Source: Silvimonas sp. JCM 19000
Lineage (GTDB): Bacteria; Pseudomonadota; Gammaproteobacteria; Burkholderiales; Chitinibacteraceae
DNA: 13,609 nucleotides
Direction: 5' to 3'
NCBI GenBank assembly: GCA_001313065.1
Contig: BBFD01000087.1
Location: 1-13,609, forward strand
Shown piece after piece: positions 1 to 8,846 of this stretch. Below the pieces are notes generated by a model that saw only the letters and a list, made by a program, of their open reading frames with translations, made no database searches and was not told where the DNA came from. How positions within the stretch are numbered: position 1 is the first letter of the stretch; each line of letters opens with the position of its first letter. Both the position numbers and the translations under genes were made by a program.

Positions 1-405
1 ACACCACACCACGCGCCGCGCCCCGGCCCCCAGCAGCAGCACCCGCTTGCCGCGCAGATCAATATGGCGTTGCAAATCGCTAACCAGCCCCGCGCCATCG
101 GTGTTATCACCGAGCAGACTGCCATCGGCCTGCACCAGCAAGGTGTTGACCGCGCCCGCCGCCGCCGCGCGCGGAGTGCGCTGATCGGCCAAGCGCCATG
201 CTTCTTCCTTGAAAGGCACCGTGATGTTGCAGCCTGCCCCACCCGCGGCAACAAACTGACGCACCGAATCGGTGAAGCCATCCAGCGGCGCCAACAGCCG
301 TTCGTATGAAAAAAAATCCTGCAGCCCGCATTCCGCTGCAAACGCAGCATGAATCGCAGGCGATTTGCTATGCGCCACCGGGTGGCCAATTACGACATAA
401 CGCAT
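1..405 (-). CDS. aroE: Shikimate 5-dehydrogenase, N-terminal part (runs off window, frameshifted)
   Basis: NADP-dependent reduction of 3-dehydroshikimate to shikimate in the cytosolic aromatic amino-acid pathway. The N-terminal half is readable: the shikimate-binding motif [10 protein letters not shown] with its Ser-x-Ser pair near residue 12, the NITVPFK motif with the catalytic lysine, AGAVNT, and GDNTDG with the conserved Asn and Asp. The NADP-binding glycine loop follows (LLLGAGGAARGVV expected), but a base is missing in the C run at about 21-24, so the last eight or so codons in the window are out of frame. The start at 405 is favoured because the ATG overlaps the TGA stop of the upstream rhodanese gene (TGATG), implying translational coupling. 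The C-terminal half lies outside the window. The frameshift looks like a sequence error, because the gene is otherwise intact up to that point. Confidence 0.93.
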   Translation of the reverse strand, partial: MRYVVIGHPVAHSKSPAIHAAFAAECGLQDFFSYERLLAPLDGFTDSVRQFVAAGGAGCNITVPFKEEAWRLADQRTPRAAAAGAVNTLLVQADGSLLGDNTDGAGLVSDLQRHIDLRGKRVLLLGAGARRVVWC

Positions 406-867
406 CAGCTTTGTACCCACGGCAAACGATGACCCTGCCAACCATTCACGCTGCCACGATGCTGGCTGGCGTCTTTATCGCCTTCAAAACCTTCCAGCAC
501 GTTGTACGACTCGGCATAGCCTCCGCCGCAGCGGCAGCCGCCGCATCGTGCGAACGCGCGCCAGAACGCACATAAACAACAAGGTTGCGTCGGGATCCGC
601 CACGCTTTGCAGCTGGCCGATGAACTCGTGATTGGGCGTCATGCCCGGAAAACGCTTCCATTCCAGCAGCACGGCATTGGGCACCGTGCCCACAAATTGC
701 CACTCGGCCTGGGTGCGCACATCCACCAGTTTTGCCTCAGGCATACCCAGCAAAACCTGTTGCGCCTCGGGCGGCGTCAGCGCGCCTGCGTAGGGCAGAT
801 TGTTATCAGCCGCGCGTTGGCGGGCTCGATCCAGGATGGCCTGGATTTGTGGGTGGATCTGGCTCAT
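405..867 (-). CDS. Rhodanese-like (single-domain sulfurtransferase) protein, two apparent frameshifts
   Basis: Single rhodanese domain of about 154 aa, probably a cytosolic persulfide or sulfane-sulfur carrier; the substrate is unknown. Visible motifs are [11 protein letters not shown] (strand and Arg of the domain), the active-site loop CRSGARS with the predicted persulfidated Cys, and a C-terminal block with [12 protein letters not shown] and [11 protein letters not shown]. The ATG at 867 is preceded by an AGGAG Shine-Dalgarno six bases upstream. The frame breaks near 567-570 (TGC-CGT read as TGCGT) and near 518-522 (GAGGCCTATG read as GAGGCTATG). Restoring one C at each gives a continuous protein ending in WVQS. 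The stop overlaps the aroE start, so the two form an operon. Both breaks are probably sequence errors. Confidence 0.88.
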
Positions 868-947
868 GAGCTTGCTCCTGATGGTTTCGCGGATGATTCT
901 ACCGCCCCAAACTGAGTCTGACGCAAGTGCAAATCGCCCGCCTTTGG

Positions 948-964
948 TGCACCGGCGTGGTGCA
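948..964 (+). promoter_or_regulatory. NtrC (NRI) enhancer site upstream of glnA
   Basis: The 17-base dyad TGCACC-GGCGT-GGTGCA matches the known NtrC consensus (TGCACC, five bases, GGTGCA) in both half-sites. Its centre is about 118 bases upstream of the transcription start predicted from the sigma-54 promoter, the usual enhancer distance. The flanking bases contain further half-sites (GGTGCATGCACC at 959-970), so a second, weaker NtrC dimer could bind beside it. The assignment rests on the motif and on the downstream gene being glnA. Confidence 0.85.
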
Positions 965-1046
965 TGCACCGTTTTTTTGTGCCTTCATTAAAAGCGGGAA
1001 AACCGCAATTCCTTTGTGGCACAATGGCTGGCAGCACAGAATTTTA

Positions 1047-1063
1047 CTGGCACGCTACTTGCT
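1047..1063 (+). promoter_or_regulatory. Sigma-54 (RpoN) -24/-12 promoter of glnA
   Basis: CTGGCACGCTACTTGCT matches the RpoN consensus, with TGGCAC at the -24 element and TTGC at the -12 element. The invariant GG and GC are separated by ten bases as required. The predicted transcription start is near 1074, leaving a leader of about 80 bases before the glnA ATG. Together with the upstream NtrC dyad this indicates nitrogen-limitation control. Confidence 0.9.
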
Positions 1064-1155
1064 TACTATCGTCCGACCCGCACCGGTGAGGATGGCAGGA
1101 AAGACCGGTAAGTGTGACATTCATTTAAACAATCTCTGCATTAGGAGAGCCCCAG

Positions 1156-2563
1156 ATGTCGGCAGCTGACGTAATCAAGCTCATCAAGGAAAACGATGTC
1201 AAGTTCGTTGACCTGCGTTTCACGGATACCAAAGGTAAAGAGCAACACGTAACCGTTCCTTCGCACGTCGTTGACGAAGACTGGTTTGTGCACGGCCACG
1301 CCTTTGACGGTTCTTCTATCGCTGGCTGGAAAGGCATTCAAGCCTCCGACATGCTGCTGGCTCCGGACACCACCACCGCCAAGCTCGACCCGTTCTACGA
1401 CGAGCCGACCGTGTTCATCACGTGTGACGTGATCGAGCCGTCCGATGGCAAGGGTTACGACCGTGATCCGCGCTCCATCGCCAAGCGCGCTGAAGCTATC
1501 TGAAGTCCTCCGGCCTGGGCGACGTTGCCTACTTTGGCCCGGAACCTGAATTCTTTATTTTCGACGGCGTGACCTGGGGCGCGGACATGTCCGGCTGCTT
1601 CATCAAGATCAAGTCCGAAGAAGGTGCCTGGTCTTCCGCTGAAGACTACGAAGGCGGCAACACTGCCACCGTCCGACCGTGAAGGGTGGTTACTTCCCGG
1701 TTCCGCCGGTTGACAGCCATCAAGACATCCGCGCCTCCATGGTGCTGGTGCTGGAAGAACTGGGCGTGCCGGTTGAAGTGTTCCACCACGAAGTGGCTAC
1801 CGCTGGCCAGAACGAAATCGGTACCAAGTTCAGCAGCCTGGTACAACGCGCTGACTGGACCCAGATCCTGAAGTACGTGGTGCACAACGTGGCACACCAG
1901 TACGGCAAGACCGCTACCTTCATGCCGAAGCCTATCGTTGGCGACAACGGTTCGGGCATGCACGTGCACCAATCCGTGTGGAAAGATGGCAAGAACCTGT
2001 TTGCTGGCAACGGCTACGCCGGCCTGAGCGAATTCGCCCTGTACTACATCGGCGGTATCATCAAGCACGCCAAGGCGCTGAACGCCATCACCAACCCGGG
2101 CACCAACTCGTACAAGCGTCTGGTTCCGCACTACGAAGCACCGGTCAAGCTGGCCTACTCCGCGCGTAACCGTTCGGCCTCGATCCGCATTCCGCACGTG
2201 CAATCCGACAAGGCTCGCCGTATTGAAGCGCGCTTCCCGGATCCGTTGGCTAACCCGTACCTGGCATTCTCGGCACTGCTGATGGCCGGTCTGGATGGCG
2301 TGCAGAACAAGATCCACCCGGGCGATCCGGCCGACAAGAACCTGTACGATCTGCCGCCGGAAGAAGACAAGCTGATCCCGACCGTGTGCGCCTCGCTGGA
2401 CGAAGCACTGGACGCACTGGACAAGGATCGCGAGTTCCTGACCCGTGGCGGCGTGTTCAGCAACGACTTCATCGATGCCTACATCGAACTGAAGATGGTT
2501 GAAGTGAACCGCACCCGTATGACCACCCACCCGGTGGAATTTGATATGTACTATTCGCTGTAA
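1156..2563 (+). CDS. glnA: Glutamine synthetase type I (GSI-beta), two apparent frameshifts
   Basis: ATP-dependent ligation of ammonia to glutamate; the enzyme is a cytosolic dodecamer. Repaired length is 469 aa, the same as E. coli GlnA. Seen in order: the N-terminal beta-grasp domain with [12 protein letters not shown], the metal/glutamate region with [25 protein letters not shown], the ATP/metal block [16 protein letters not shown], substrate-binding [12 protein letters not shown], and NLYDLPPEE, which holds the tyrosine (about residue 398) adenylylated by GlnE in the GSI-beta class. An AGGAGA Shine-Dalgarno at 1143-1148 supports the ATG at 1156. The frame is lost near 1496 (GAAGCCTATC read as GAAGCTATC) and near 1662 (ACTGGCCACC read as ACTGCCACC). 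Each is a one-base loss, and restoring them joins three blocks without gaps. Since the rest is perfectly conserved, I read these as sequencing errors rather than inactivation. Confidence 0.97.
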
Positions 2564-2607
2564 TTGTTGATTGGGCCGGCTTGAATGCTGGCCCGGTTAC
2601 AGCACAC

Positions 2608-2645
2608 AAAAAAAACCCGCGATATCGCTATCGCGGGTTTTTTTT
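2608..2645. terminator. Bidirectional rho-independent terminator between glnA and the fimbrial locus
   Basis: Nine-base perfect stem CCCGCGATA/TATCGCGGG with a TCGC loop, flanked by eight A on the left and eight T on the right. It therefore reads as an intrinsic terminator on both strands. It lies 44 bases after the glnA stop and about 28 bases beyond the minus-strand adhesin fragment, where the two units converge. Confidence 0.93.
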
Positions 2646-2673
2646 ATGGCGCACGACCTGGTGGGTACGCGTA

Positions 2674-2875
2674 TTACTGATAAGGCATTAACGTCGCCAT
2701 TACATCCACTGAGCCTGCTTTCACCAAGGCACTGGTCAGCACATAGGCGCCATCAGCGGCAGTTTTCTTTTGCCATCGCGCCAATCGCCAACCGCTTTGT
2801 GCCCCGTGGCATCCCATGTGGAACTTTCCGGCCGAGCGATCACGCCGTGCCGTTAAATTTTTTTTCAATCCGCAT
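2674..2875 (-). pseudogene. C-terminal pilin-domain fragment of a third tip adhesin
   Basis: No complete gene is present. Joining three frames (one base restored near 2839 and one in the A run near 2771) gives about 66 aa that align with the end of the upstream adhesin. PESSTWDATGH here corresponds to PDSNIWGASGQ there. The closing AGSVDVMATLMPYQ resembles AGSVVARATFTMSYR of adhesin 1, with the alternating hydrophobic residues and penultimate Tyr of the chaperone-usher G strand. The lectin half and the first pilin strands are missing, and the fragment begins just after the stop of adhesin 2. A plausible ATG is at 2875 behind AGGCGG. It is most likely a duplication or recombination remnant; a short expressed peptide cannot be excluded. 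Confidence 0.6.
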
Positions 2876-2915
2876 TCACCGCCTTGGGCGATGGATCTGT
2901 AGTCTCACACGGCTC

Positions 2916-3989
2916 TCAGCGATAACTCATCGTAAACGTCGCCAATCCGTTTGCGGTGCCCGGCTTGACGGTATTGCTGGTCTGGATATATCTCACCGCG
3001 AAGGGAATAGAGTATCGCCCCGGGCCGGTAGATCCATATTCCCGTTGGCCCGACGCCCCCCAAATGTTGGAGTCGGGGCCGAATACAACAGGAACGTCGG
3101 TACCGACGGGAATAATCTGTATGCCCACGCCTTTAGCTGTGGAACTGCCTGAAAGACTGAGCGTATTGGACGTATTGCCCGGATTGGTTGCATCGGTAAA
3201 TACGGTGCCGATGCGTGCGTTAACGCCGGGGTCGCCACCCGAGCAACTTAACTGGATATTGAAAGTGGAATAGGCCCCCACCGTGTTGATCCCTTTCAAA
3301 TCCGTCGTCTTGATATCCGGGACATTATACGTTCGCTGCTTTGACCCATCGTCCACAGCGCACGTCGGGATCTGGGGCGTCACAACCATGCCACCAGGAG
3401 GAAACTCGTAAACGGCAATCGTAAAATTTCTGTCCACCATGACCTGCTGAAAGATGATTCCTTGCAACGCACCCGAGCCTTTAATTGGCCCTGTCTTGAT
3501 CAGATCCACAACAAGACGATATTCCACACCCCAATCAAGCACGGCTCTGCCCATGTCGCCAGAATACCAAGGCACGACTTTGTCAAAGCCGTTAGGGCGC
3601 GTCGATAATCCGATCCCTGGCATGCTACTTGGCACAACAGTATATCCACCTACTACAGTACCGACTCGCTCTCCCCTCGGGCCCAATGCCCAAAACTCTT
3701 TACCGGCAGGATTGCATTCCGTCCACGCTTGCGTGGGCTTTATCGCCACAATGGTTACCGACCCAAGTTTGGTGCCATCGGGGACATCAGGATTGACGGT
3801 CAGTGTACCGAGCGGGGCCGACTGAGAATAAAAAAAGGTTTGCTAGTCCAGCCTATCCCATCACCATGGTTCATGCAGGTACCCCAAGGCACGGCTCTGG
3901 CATTCATGCTGCAAACTAAAGCCACGGCAGAGAAAAAAAAACCGCCCGACCAAATGCAAGGTTGAAATACCTCGATTAAATAATTTCAT
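2916..3989 (-). CDS. Two-domain fimbrial tip adhesin 2 (FimH-like architecture), two apparent frameshifts
   Basis: Predicted secreted adhesin at the fimbrial tip, about 357 aa. A signal peptide starts MKLFNRGIST and continues through a hydrophobic stretch to MNARA. An N-terminal receptor-binding domain of about 180 residues contains the SMPGIGL motif seen in such adhesins; its ligand is not predictable. After IPTCAV comes a pilin domain with a conserved Cys pair (PTC and LSCSGG), GPDSNIWGASGQ, a YSIPFAVRYIQ strand and the terminal ATFTMSYR. Frame breaks are at the A runs 3933-3941 (in the signal peptide) and 3830-3836; changing run length restores one frame. It follows pilin 2 after about 470 bases without a certain gene. 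It is paralogous to adhesin 1 in the pilin domain but very different in the binding domain. Confidence 0.85.
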
Positions 3990-4065
3990 GATCCAGATTC
4001 CCGTAACAATTGAGCAAGTCAGCGCCGTCCAAGCCGAATTTACCAATTTGCATCGTTCAAATGGA

Positions 4066-4097
4066 CGCGGCATTTAATCCAATGGATAAATGCCGCG
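4066..4097. repeat. Inverted repeat upstream of adhesin 2
   Basis: Eleven-base arms CGCGGCATTTA and TAAATGCCGCG are extended by TCC/GGA past one unpaired A, giving a near-perfect hairpin with a three-base loop. It lies about 75 bases upstream of the adhesin 2 ATG, inside its probable leader. There is no T tract on either side, so it is more likely an mRNA-stability element or operator than an intrinsic terminator. Confidence 0.6.
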
Positions 4098-4166
4098 CTT
4101 TATATCTGTCCACCTTTTGCATAGAGTTAATCGACGCACGCTGCCGACATTAAAGACCCGCTCCAT

Positions 4167-4339
4167 TTATGGAGAAATCAGAAAACACCTAAATCGACCC
4201 TGTTCCGGATTGACTGCAGGTGCTTTTATCACCGTAAATGGGATAACACCCGGTTGGACGAAGTTGTGGGATCGATGCTGTATTTGCGGCAGCCAGCCGG
4301 TCAGAGCTTTTATTTCTTCAATACTAAAAAAAACCTCAT
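4167..4339 (-). CDS. Possible small DUF4224-like (phage-type) protein
   Basis: Shortening the eight-T run after ATG-AGG by two bases (or adding one) gives a 56-aa frame beginning MRFFSIEEIKALTGW and continuing through QPGVIPFTV to a TAA stop. The pattern (E/S)EEI..LTG, then Q, hydrophobic, G, (I/V)PF recalls DUF4224 proteins, small ORFs usually found next to phage integrases. Evidence against: the start lies inside a terminator-like hairpin, the Shine-Dalgarno is weak (AGAGG about 11 bases away), and the frame needs repair at a homopolymer. If real it would be a mobile-element trace inside the fimbrial locus. No integrase is visible nearby. Confidence 0.3.
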
Positions 4340-4362
4340 TAATTATAAGGCCTCTTTTTTTT
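4326..4362 (-). terminator. Terminator-like hairpin downstream of pilin 2
   Basis: On the minus strand, CCTTAT-AATTA-ATGAGG forms a six-base stem (one G-U pair) followed directly by eight T. A-rich sequence also lies on the 5' side. It is about 100 bases beyond the pilin 2 stop and would stop readthrough towards adhesin 2. The stem is short and AT-rich, so it is probably only partly effective. Confidence 0.5.
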
Positions 4363-4423
4363 AAGGATTAAAGACGCTTGTAACAATACCTCAGCCGTGT
4401 ATTAGCCCGTCCATAAAAGTCTA

Positions 4424-4458
4424 ATGCGCCGGCAAACCGGCATGGTTTCCCGGCGCAT
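4424..4458 (-). terminator. Stable hairpin immediately after the pilin 2 stop codon
   Basis: ATGCGCCGG pairs with CCGGCGCAT, and after a C/C mismatch AAACC pairs with GGTTT around a GGCAT loop. This is a stem of 14 pairs starting six bases after the TGA of pilin 2. Only a weak T stretch follows on the minus strand (TTAGACTTTTA), so it may act as a 3' stabilising or processing hairpin as much as a terminator. Confidence 0.6.
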
Positions 4459-4463
4459 ATGGA

Positions 4464-5002
4464 TCAAGGCATCGTAACGGTGTACAGAACGCTCGAATTA
4501 GCCGAACCCGCCGTGGCTTTACCCGTAGCGACGTATTCAACGATGTAATCCATTTTTGCAGCGCCACCGTTCAATGCGACTTGCTTCGAACCTTGCCCCT
4601 GGCCGGTATTGCCAGATTGACGACCGAGCGGTCGGCATTGCGGATGCCCAATTGCACGTTCTGTGCCGCATTTGCTGCAGCATCAAGCTTCAGTTGGCCC
4701 GTGGTCACATCGATGGTCGGGCCCGGTTCGAACGCGGTGAACACCGTGCCGGTGGTGAGCGTGCAGTTGCTCAGCGAAATGCTGAACGGCTTGCCATTGG
4801 CCGTGGCACGGGCGGCGCTCAAGCTGCTGGCCATGACCGAATCCAGCGTGACGGTAAAGTTTTTTGTCGGAGGTGCCATTGCCGGTCACGGTGCACGATT
4901 GCGAAGAAATCGAGCCCTTGAAGGTGATGGTGCCATCGGTGCGTAGCTCCCCGATGCCAATAAGGCGGAAGCCAGCGCAATTGCAGTGATATTGAGTTTC
5001 AT
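4464..5002 (-). CDS. Second fimbrial pilin subunit, paralogue of the major pilin, three apparent frameshifts
   Basis: Chaperone-usher pilin of about 179 aa after repair. The signal peptide begins MKLNITAIALASALLASG. The mature part has DGTITFKGSISSQSCTV with the first Cys, TLDSVMASSL, LSNCTLTTGTV with the second Cys, the FEPGPTID segment, and a donor-strand-type end SVLYTVTMP. The same blocks occur in the major pilin (9708-10244), including TSQTCTL, LDSVMASSL and FEPGPTVD, so the two arose by duplication. ATG 5002 has AGAGG eight bases upstream. Frame breaks are near 4943 (GCCACC read as GCACC is one possibility), at the T run 4860-4865 and near 4608. Lying between two adhesins, it may be a minor or adaptor pilin. 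Confidence 0.87.
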
Positions 5003-5086
5003 CGGAAAGCCTCTTTCAAATGATAAAAAAAATTAACAAGTTTTATTTGATTGCAAACAATGCCCGCTTGGGCTTGAAAACCAGGC

Positions 5087-5101
5087 CCGCCTTGCTGGCG
5101 G
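5087..5101 (-). terminator. Short GC hairpin after adhesin 1
   Basis: On the minus strand CCGCC-AGCAA-GGCGG sits seven bases after the adhesin 1 stop, and GCCTGGTTTTC follows. A second small stem, GCCC/GGGC, lies at 5062-5073. This is a weak terminator or processing signal between adhesin 1 and pilin 2. Confidence 0.4.
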
Positions 5102-5108
5102 ATCTTAT

Positions 5109-6176
5109 TTACCGGTAGCTCATGGTAAATGTCGCGCGCGCAACAACGGAGCCGGCCTTGCTACTGCTTGCGGTCTGCACCAGATGCGCTTTTAGTGGAA
5201 TCGTAAAATTGCCATTACTGGCATTGCCTGCAAACCAGGCGTTGGTATTGGCTGCTGCTGAAGAATCCGGACCATAAGAAATCGCGCCCGAATTATTCTC
5301 AATCTGCACGCCTACACCTTTGGCCGTTGAATCGGTTGCCGGCGTTAGCGTATTACTGACATTGGCTGGATTGCTCTGATCGGTAAATGTGACATACATA
5401 CCGCGCACACCGGTGGCGCTGCCGCCCCCGCAAGTAAAATCAAGATTGAATGTTTTATTACCGCCCACTACACCGGCTTTGTTACCGCTTGAGATTGAGG
5501 GCAAATCAACATTTTGTGATTTACTGGATTGGTTAACCGTGCAGGTCGGCGAACCCACGGTGACTCTTACCGAATTAATAATCGTCTGATAAAAAAAGTT
5601 TCGTAATTCCTTCGATCTGTGGGATCGGCCTGTGCATTCAATTTAAACCCACCGGTGTCTCCACCAACAGTTATCTTTTCCATTACAACAAGATTGTAAT
5701 AGACCGGCATGGTCACAGGTCCCCGCCCAAGTCCATCCTCCGTACGTATATCCCCCGCCCATTGAAAATATATATCCCCCGCTAGTACCTATTTGCAACC
5801 CAACGCCCGGAATACCTGTTCGGGCCACATAATAGCTATTAACACCCGAATAATAACCAGCAGACTCCAATTCTTCATTAAAGCCGCGGGGTACCAGGTT
5901 TTGGGAACAAACAAAGGTCTGATTAACCGTAAAGGATGCGATCACTTTTCCAACCGGATCATCCGGCGACGCGGGGTAACTAGGCTGTGGAAAGATCACG
6001 GGCGGCGAGCTGAGCATCGTGCAAACAGGTGCTGCCTGCGCGCACAGACTGAACGCGGCGAACAACGTACCGCCAATCAGCATGCTCATACTCTGCACAA
6101 CGCTACGCCGGACCGCAGCGGCCCGGGTCGGCCAGCTCAACGTCGAGCTGGCCTCCGTTAAGTCACCTACTTGCAT
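5109..6176 (-). CDS. Two-domain fimbrial tip adhesin 1, two apparent frameshifts
   Basis: Predicted secreted tip adhesin of about 355 aa. The signal region contains MSMLIGGTLFAAFSLCAQAA. The N-terminal binding domain is Gly/Tyr-rich, with GIPGVGLQIG (compare SMPGIGL of adhesin 2), followed by VYYNLVVMEK. The pilin domain runs from GSPTCTV through LDFTCGGG (Cys pair), GPDSSAAANTNAW and NFTIPLKAHLVQ to ATFTMSYR. The frame breaks in the C/G run near 5719-5727 and at the A run 5591-5597. Start uncertain: ATG 6176 overlaps the usher end by eleven bases, while a TTG at 6140 sits behind a good GGAGG and would give a shorter signal peptide. The overlap with the usher indicates one transcript and coupling. 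The receptor is unknown. Confidence 0.85.
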
Positions 6177-8731
6177 GCTGCATCTCCAAACACATAACCT
6201 GCGTTTGGCGTTTCAGTAGCAGCCGGCAGGCTATAAGACAGCGCACATTTCTGATCCGCGCCTTCACCCCATTTCACCGACAATTCGCCAGTGTCTGTTT
6301 CCAGGCCACGCGCAATAATCCGACCGCCCTGCGCGACGCTACCTACCGATGCACCCTTGCTATCCAGCACCTCGGCGGCAAACGGCAGCGGTTTGCCGTC
6401 ACGCGTGGTCACACGCAAGATGGCAGGACGGCCCTTGGTGGTTTCGGTTTCAAACTTGATGCGAGTGACCGCCCCGGCCGTCGGCGCGGTATGTTGCTGC
6501 GTGGTTTTCAGTTCCACGTTCTGCGGCAAGCCTTTCGGATCAATCGACACACTGTTGTCGCCAAAGGCGGTCAGGTTGGTCGCGATGCCTTTGCCACGGC
6601 CGTTCAGCCGCGCACCGCTGCGCCGCCGGCGATGGATGCGCCCGCAGCGCCATCGGCTTCAATAATGGCCACCGACTCACCCAGCGTCTGCGCCAGCACC
6701 AGGCCGCCGCCATACGCCACCATCCCGCCGGACAAGCCCGCACCCACCTGGGTGTAATTGCTGCCCTTACCCGCGTTCGCGGTCAAAGTACCCCACGGCG
6801 CAGCGTAGCTGGCGTTGGCGCTGACCGTATTGGCGGCCGCAGAATCGCGACCACCGCTCACGCCGTAGTTGACGGCACCATTTGCCAGCGAGCCGGTGAG
6901 CGATTCCTGGATACCCGTGCCATTGCTGTCGTGCTGCACATTGGTGGTCGAGTACAGCGCATTCGGGCCCACGCCCAAGGGCAAGCCCACGTTGAACATC
7001 ACGCGGTTTTCCCATTCGCCGGTATTGACGGCGAGCTGGCGGTTCAAGGTCACGCCATAGGTGGCGCTCTTGAAGGTGTTGTTATAACCGGCCGAGAATT
7101 GCGTATCCGCGCCAGCCCGGTTCCAGTAATCCTGGGCCGAGCCGGTAAAGAAGATGTTGCCCCAGTCACCAGGCAGCTTCTGGTTGATGGTGGCCTGAAT
7201 CCGGCCACGCTGAATGCCGTTCATGACATTGCCGTAGCCGCGCTCATCCAGCGCCTGCAGGGTGGCAGCATCGCTCAAGCTCAAGAAGCCCGAGGTTGAA
7301 TAGCGATAAGCAGCCAGCGCGATATTGGTGTCGGTCGGCGAGATATTCAGCGAATAGCTCAAGCGGAAGCTGGCACCGTTGCGGTTGGGCTGGTGCTCCA
7401 ATACGGTCCGCGCTGCCGTGATATCGGCCGACAACGCGCCAAAGCGCGTATTCAGCGCGGCACCACCGGCCACCGAGGTGTAGTTCTGGGCCGCCATCGC
7501 GCCGCCGTAACCCGTGATGGCGTTGCTGAAGCCGTGCCGCAGCACTGCCTGGCCCACCCACGGATGGATGTCCGAAGACCCATCGCGATATTGACCCGCA
7601 GCCACGGCGAAACGCGTGTCATTGGGACGCAACGCATTCACGGCGGACGCATACGGCACCGCCGAGATATGCACGCTGCCGTCGGCCTCGGTGACAATCA
7701 CCTGCAAATCACCGCCGTAACCGGTCGGGTACAAGTCGTTGATTTCGAAGGCACCCGGCGCGACGGTGGTTTCGTACAGGATGTTGCCATTCTGCTTGAT
7801 CACCACTTTGGCGTTGGTCTGCGCGATGCCACGAATGGTTGGCGCGTAACCACGCTGCGATTCCGGCAACATGCGCTCATCGCTGGCCAGTTGCACACCA
7901 CGGACACCAAAGCTGTCGAATACGACACCGTCGGTAAACGTGTCGCCCATGGTCAACTGGCTCTTCAGCGGGGTAATGCCACGCTGCAGATAGGTGCGGA
8001 CGGCCTGGTATTCGGTGCCGCCCTGGTCGCTATGCGTCAGGCTGCCGCTGTGGCGGAAGCGCCATGGGCCCATATTGAAGCCCAGATCGGTACCGGCATA
8101 AAACTGCGTGTTGGTCTCGCCGTTGTTTTTTTGCTTTGGTACACATTGGTGTTGTATTGCAGGGTGGCAGCGGTCACGCCGTCATCCCAGAATTTGGGGT
8201 CGACATAACCCCGTGCCGCGTTATTCAGATAGCCTGCGGCACGCTCACGCGCAAACCTTGATCATTGTTATCGAATACGGCGGAGGCACCCGGCACCAGA
8301 TCGGCAAGCTGCAGACAGCCACCGGCATTAGCGCGCGCTTCGGCATCCGGGCCGATTTTGGCGAAATTGATGCCAACGCTATCAAACAGCGCGCGGGTAA
8401 AGCACGGCTGCACGTCGCCGTTACCGACGTCTTGCAACACCACCGTCACCCGGCCTTGCTGAAAGTCGTTGACGTACAGCGGCACGCTATAGCTACCGGG
8501 CAGCGCGCGGTTGCCTTTGGAAAAAAACGGCTGACATCGACCACGGCATCGCCGGAGGACTGCAAAAAAAACGGTTATTGAATTTAACCGAATCGCCGCT
8601 GGCGGGCTGGGTGGCGGTCTCGGTCGCAGCGGCGGCCAACGTCATTTGCGATGGGCTGCCAAAAAAACTGCGAGCAAAAGTAACGCCAGGGGCCGCAAGT
8701 TCATTGCGCCCGAATTAGATCGGATATTCAT
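6167..8731 (-). CDS. Outer-membrane fimbrial usher (PapC/FimD family), six apparent frameshifts
   Basis: Outer-membrane pore and assembly platform of the chaperone-usher pathway, about 850 aa after repair, normal for the family. The signal peptide begins MNIRSNSGAMNLRPLALL. The N-terminal chaperone-binding domain has GDAVVDVSRF and LPGSYSVPLYVNDF; then LNNAARGYVDPKFWDDGVTA leads into the 24-strand beta barrel with the plug (YPTGYGGDLQV). The C-terminal domains contain SIDPKGLPQNVEL, GRPAILRV and DGKPLPFAAEV. Breaks are at the A runs 8661-8667, 8564-8571 and 8521-8527, near 8231 (CAGGCCTATC read as CAGGCTATC), at the T run 8126-8132, and near 6609. The start at 8731 is backed by AGGA nine bases upstream; ATG 8704 is an alternative. 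It follows the chaperone after about 115 bases. Confidence 0.95.
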
Positions 8732-8846
8732 TTTGGTTGTCCTGTTCTTGCGCGCAGCCCGCAGGCATGGATCAGAGCCATGCCACGTCGGTGCGGTTAA
8801 TCGGGATACGCGTGACGCGGATCAGAGGCTGGCCGGGCCAGCGGAG

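Larger units (their letters stand above)
3990..4463. other. Intergenic stretch between pilin 2 and adhesin 2 with three hairpins
   Basis: About 470 bases with no gene I am sure of. It holds three inverted repeats (4066-4097, 4326-4362, 4424-4458) and one candidate small minus-strand ORF (4167-4339). It is AT-rich compared with the usher region. The plus-strand open frame at 4090-4371 has no ribosome-binding site and no recognisable motif. Confidence 0.5.

Noticed and set aside
965..982. Second full NtrC site TGCACC...GTGC downstream of the first
   Set aside because: The half-sites are two bases too far apart because of a seven-T run, so only half-site status is supported.
1646..2530. Long minus-strand open frame antisense to glnA (294 codons)
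   Set aside because: It mirrors the glnA codons in a GC-rich gene and has no family-like motifs; the opposite strand is unmistakable glutamine synthetase.
4090..4371. Plus-strand open frame of 93 codons in the pilin 2/adhesin 2 gap
   Set aside because: It runs through two inverted repeats, lacks a ribosome-binding site and has no resemblance to a known family.
7393..8208. Plus-strand open frame of 271 codons across the usher
   Set aside because: It is antisense to a clear usher beta-barrel region and has no motif or ribosome-binding site of its own.
8760..8846. Extension of the chaperone past 8847 (a readable stretch ending VAWL in another frame)
   Set aside because: The protein already ends at the family-typical position after LNDYG; the extension would need two further frame repairs not supported by homology.
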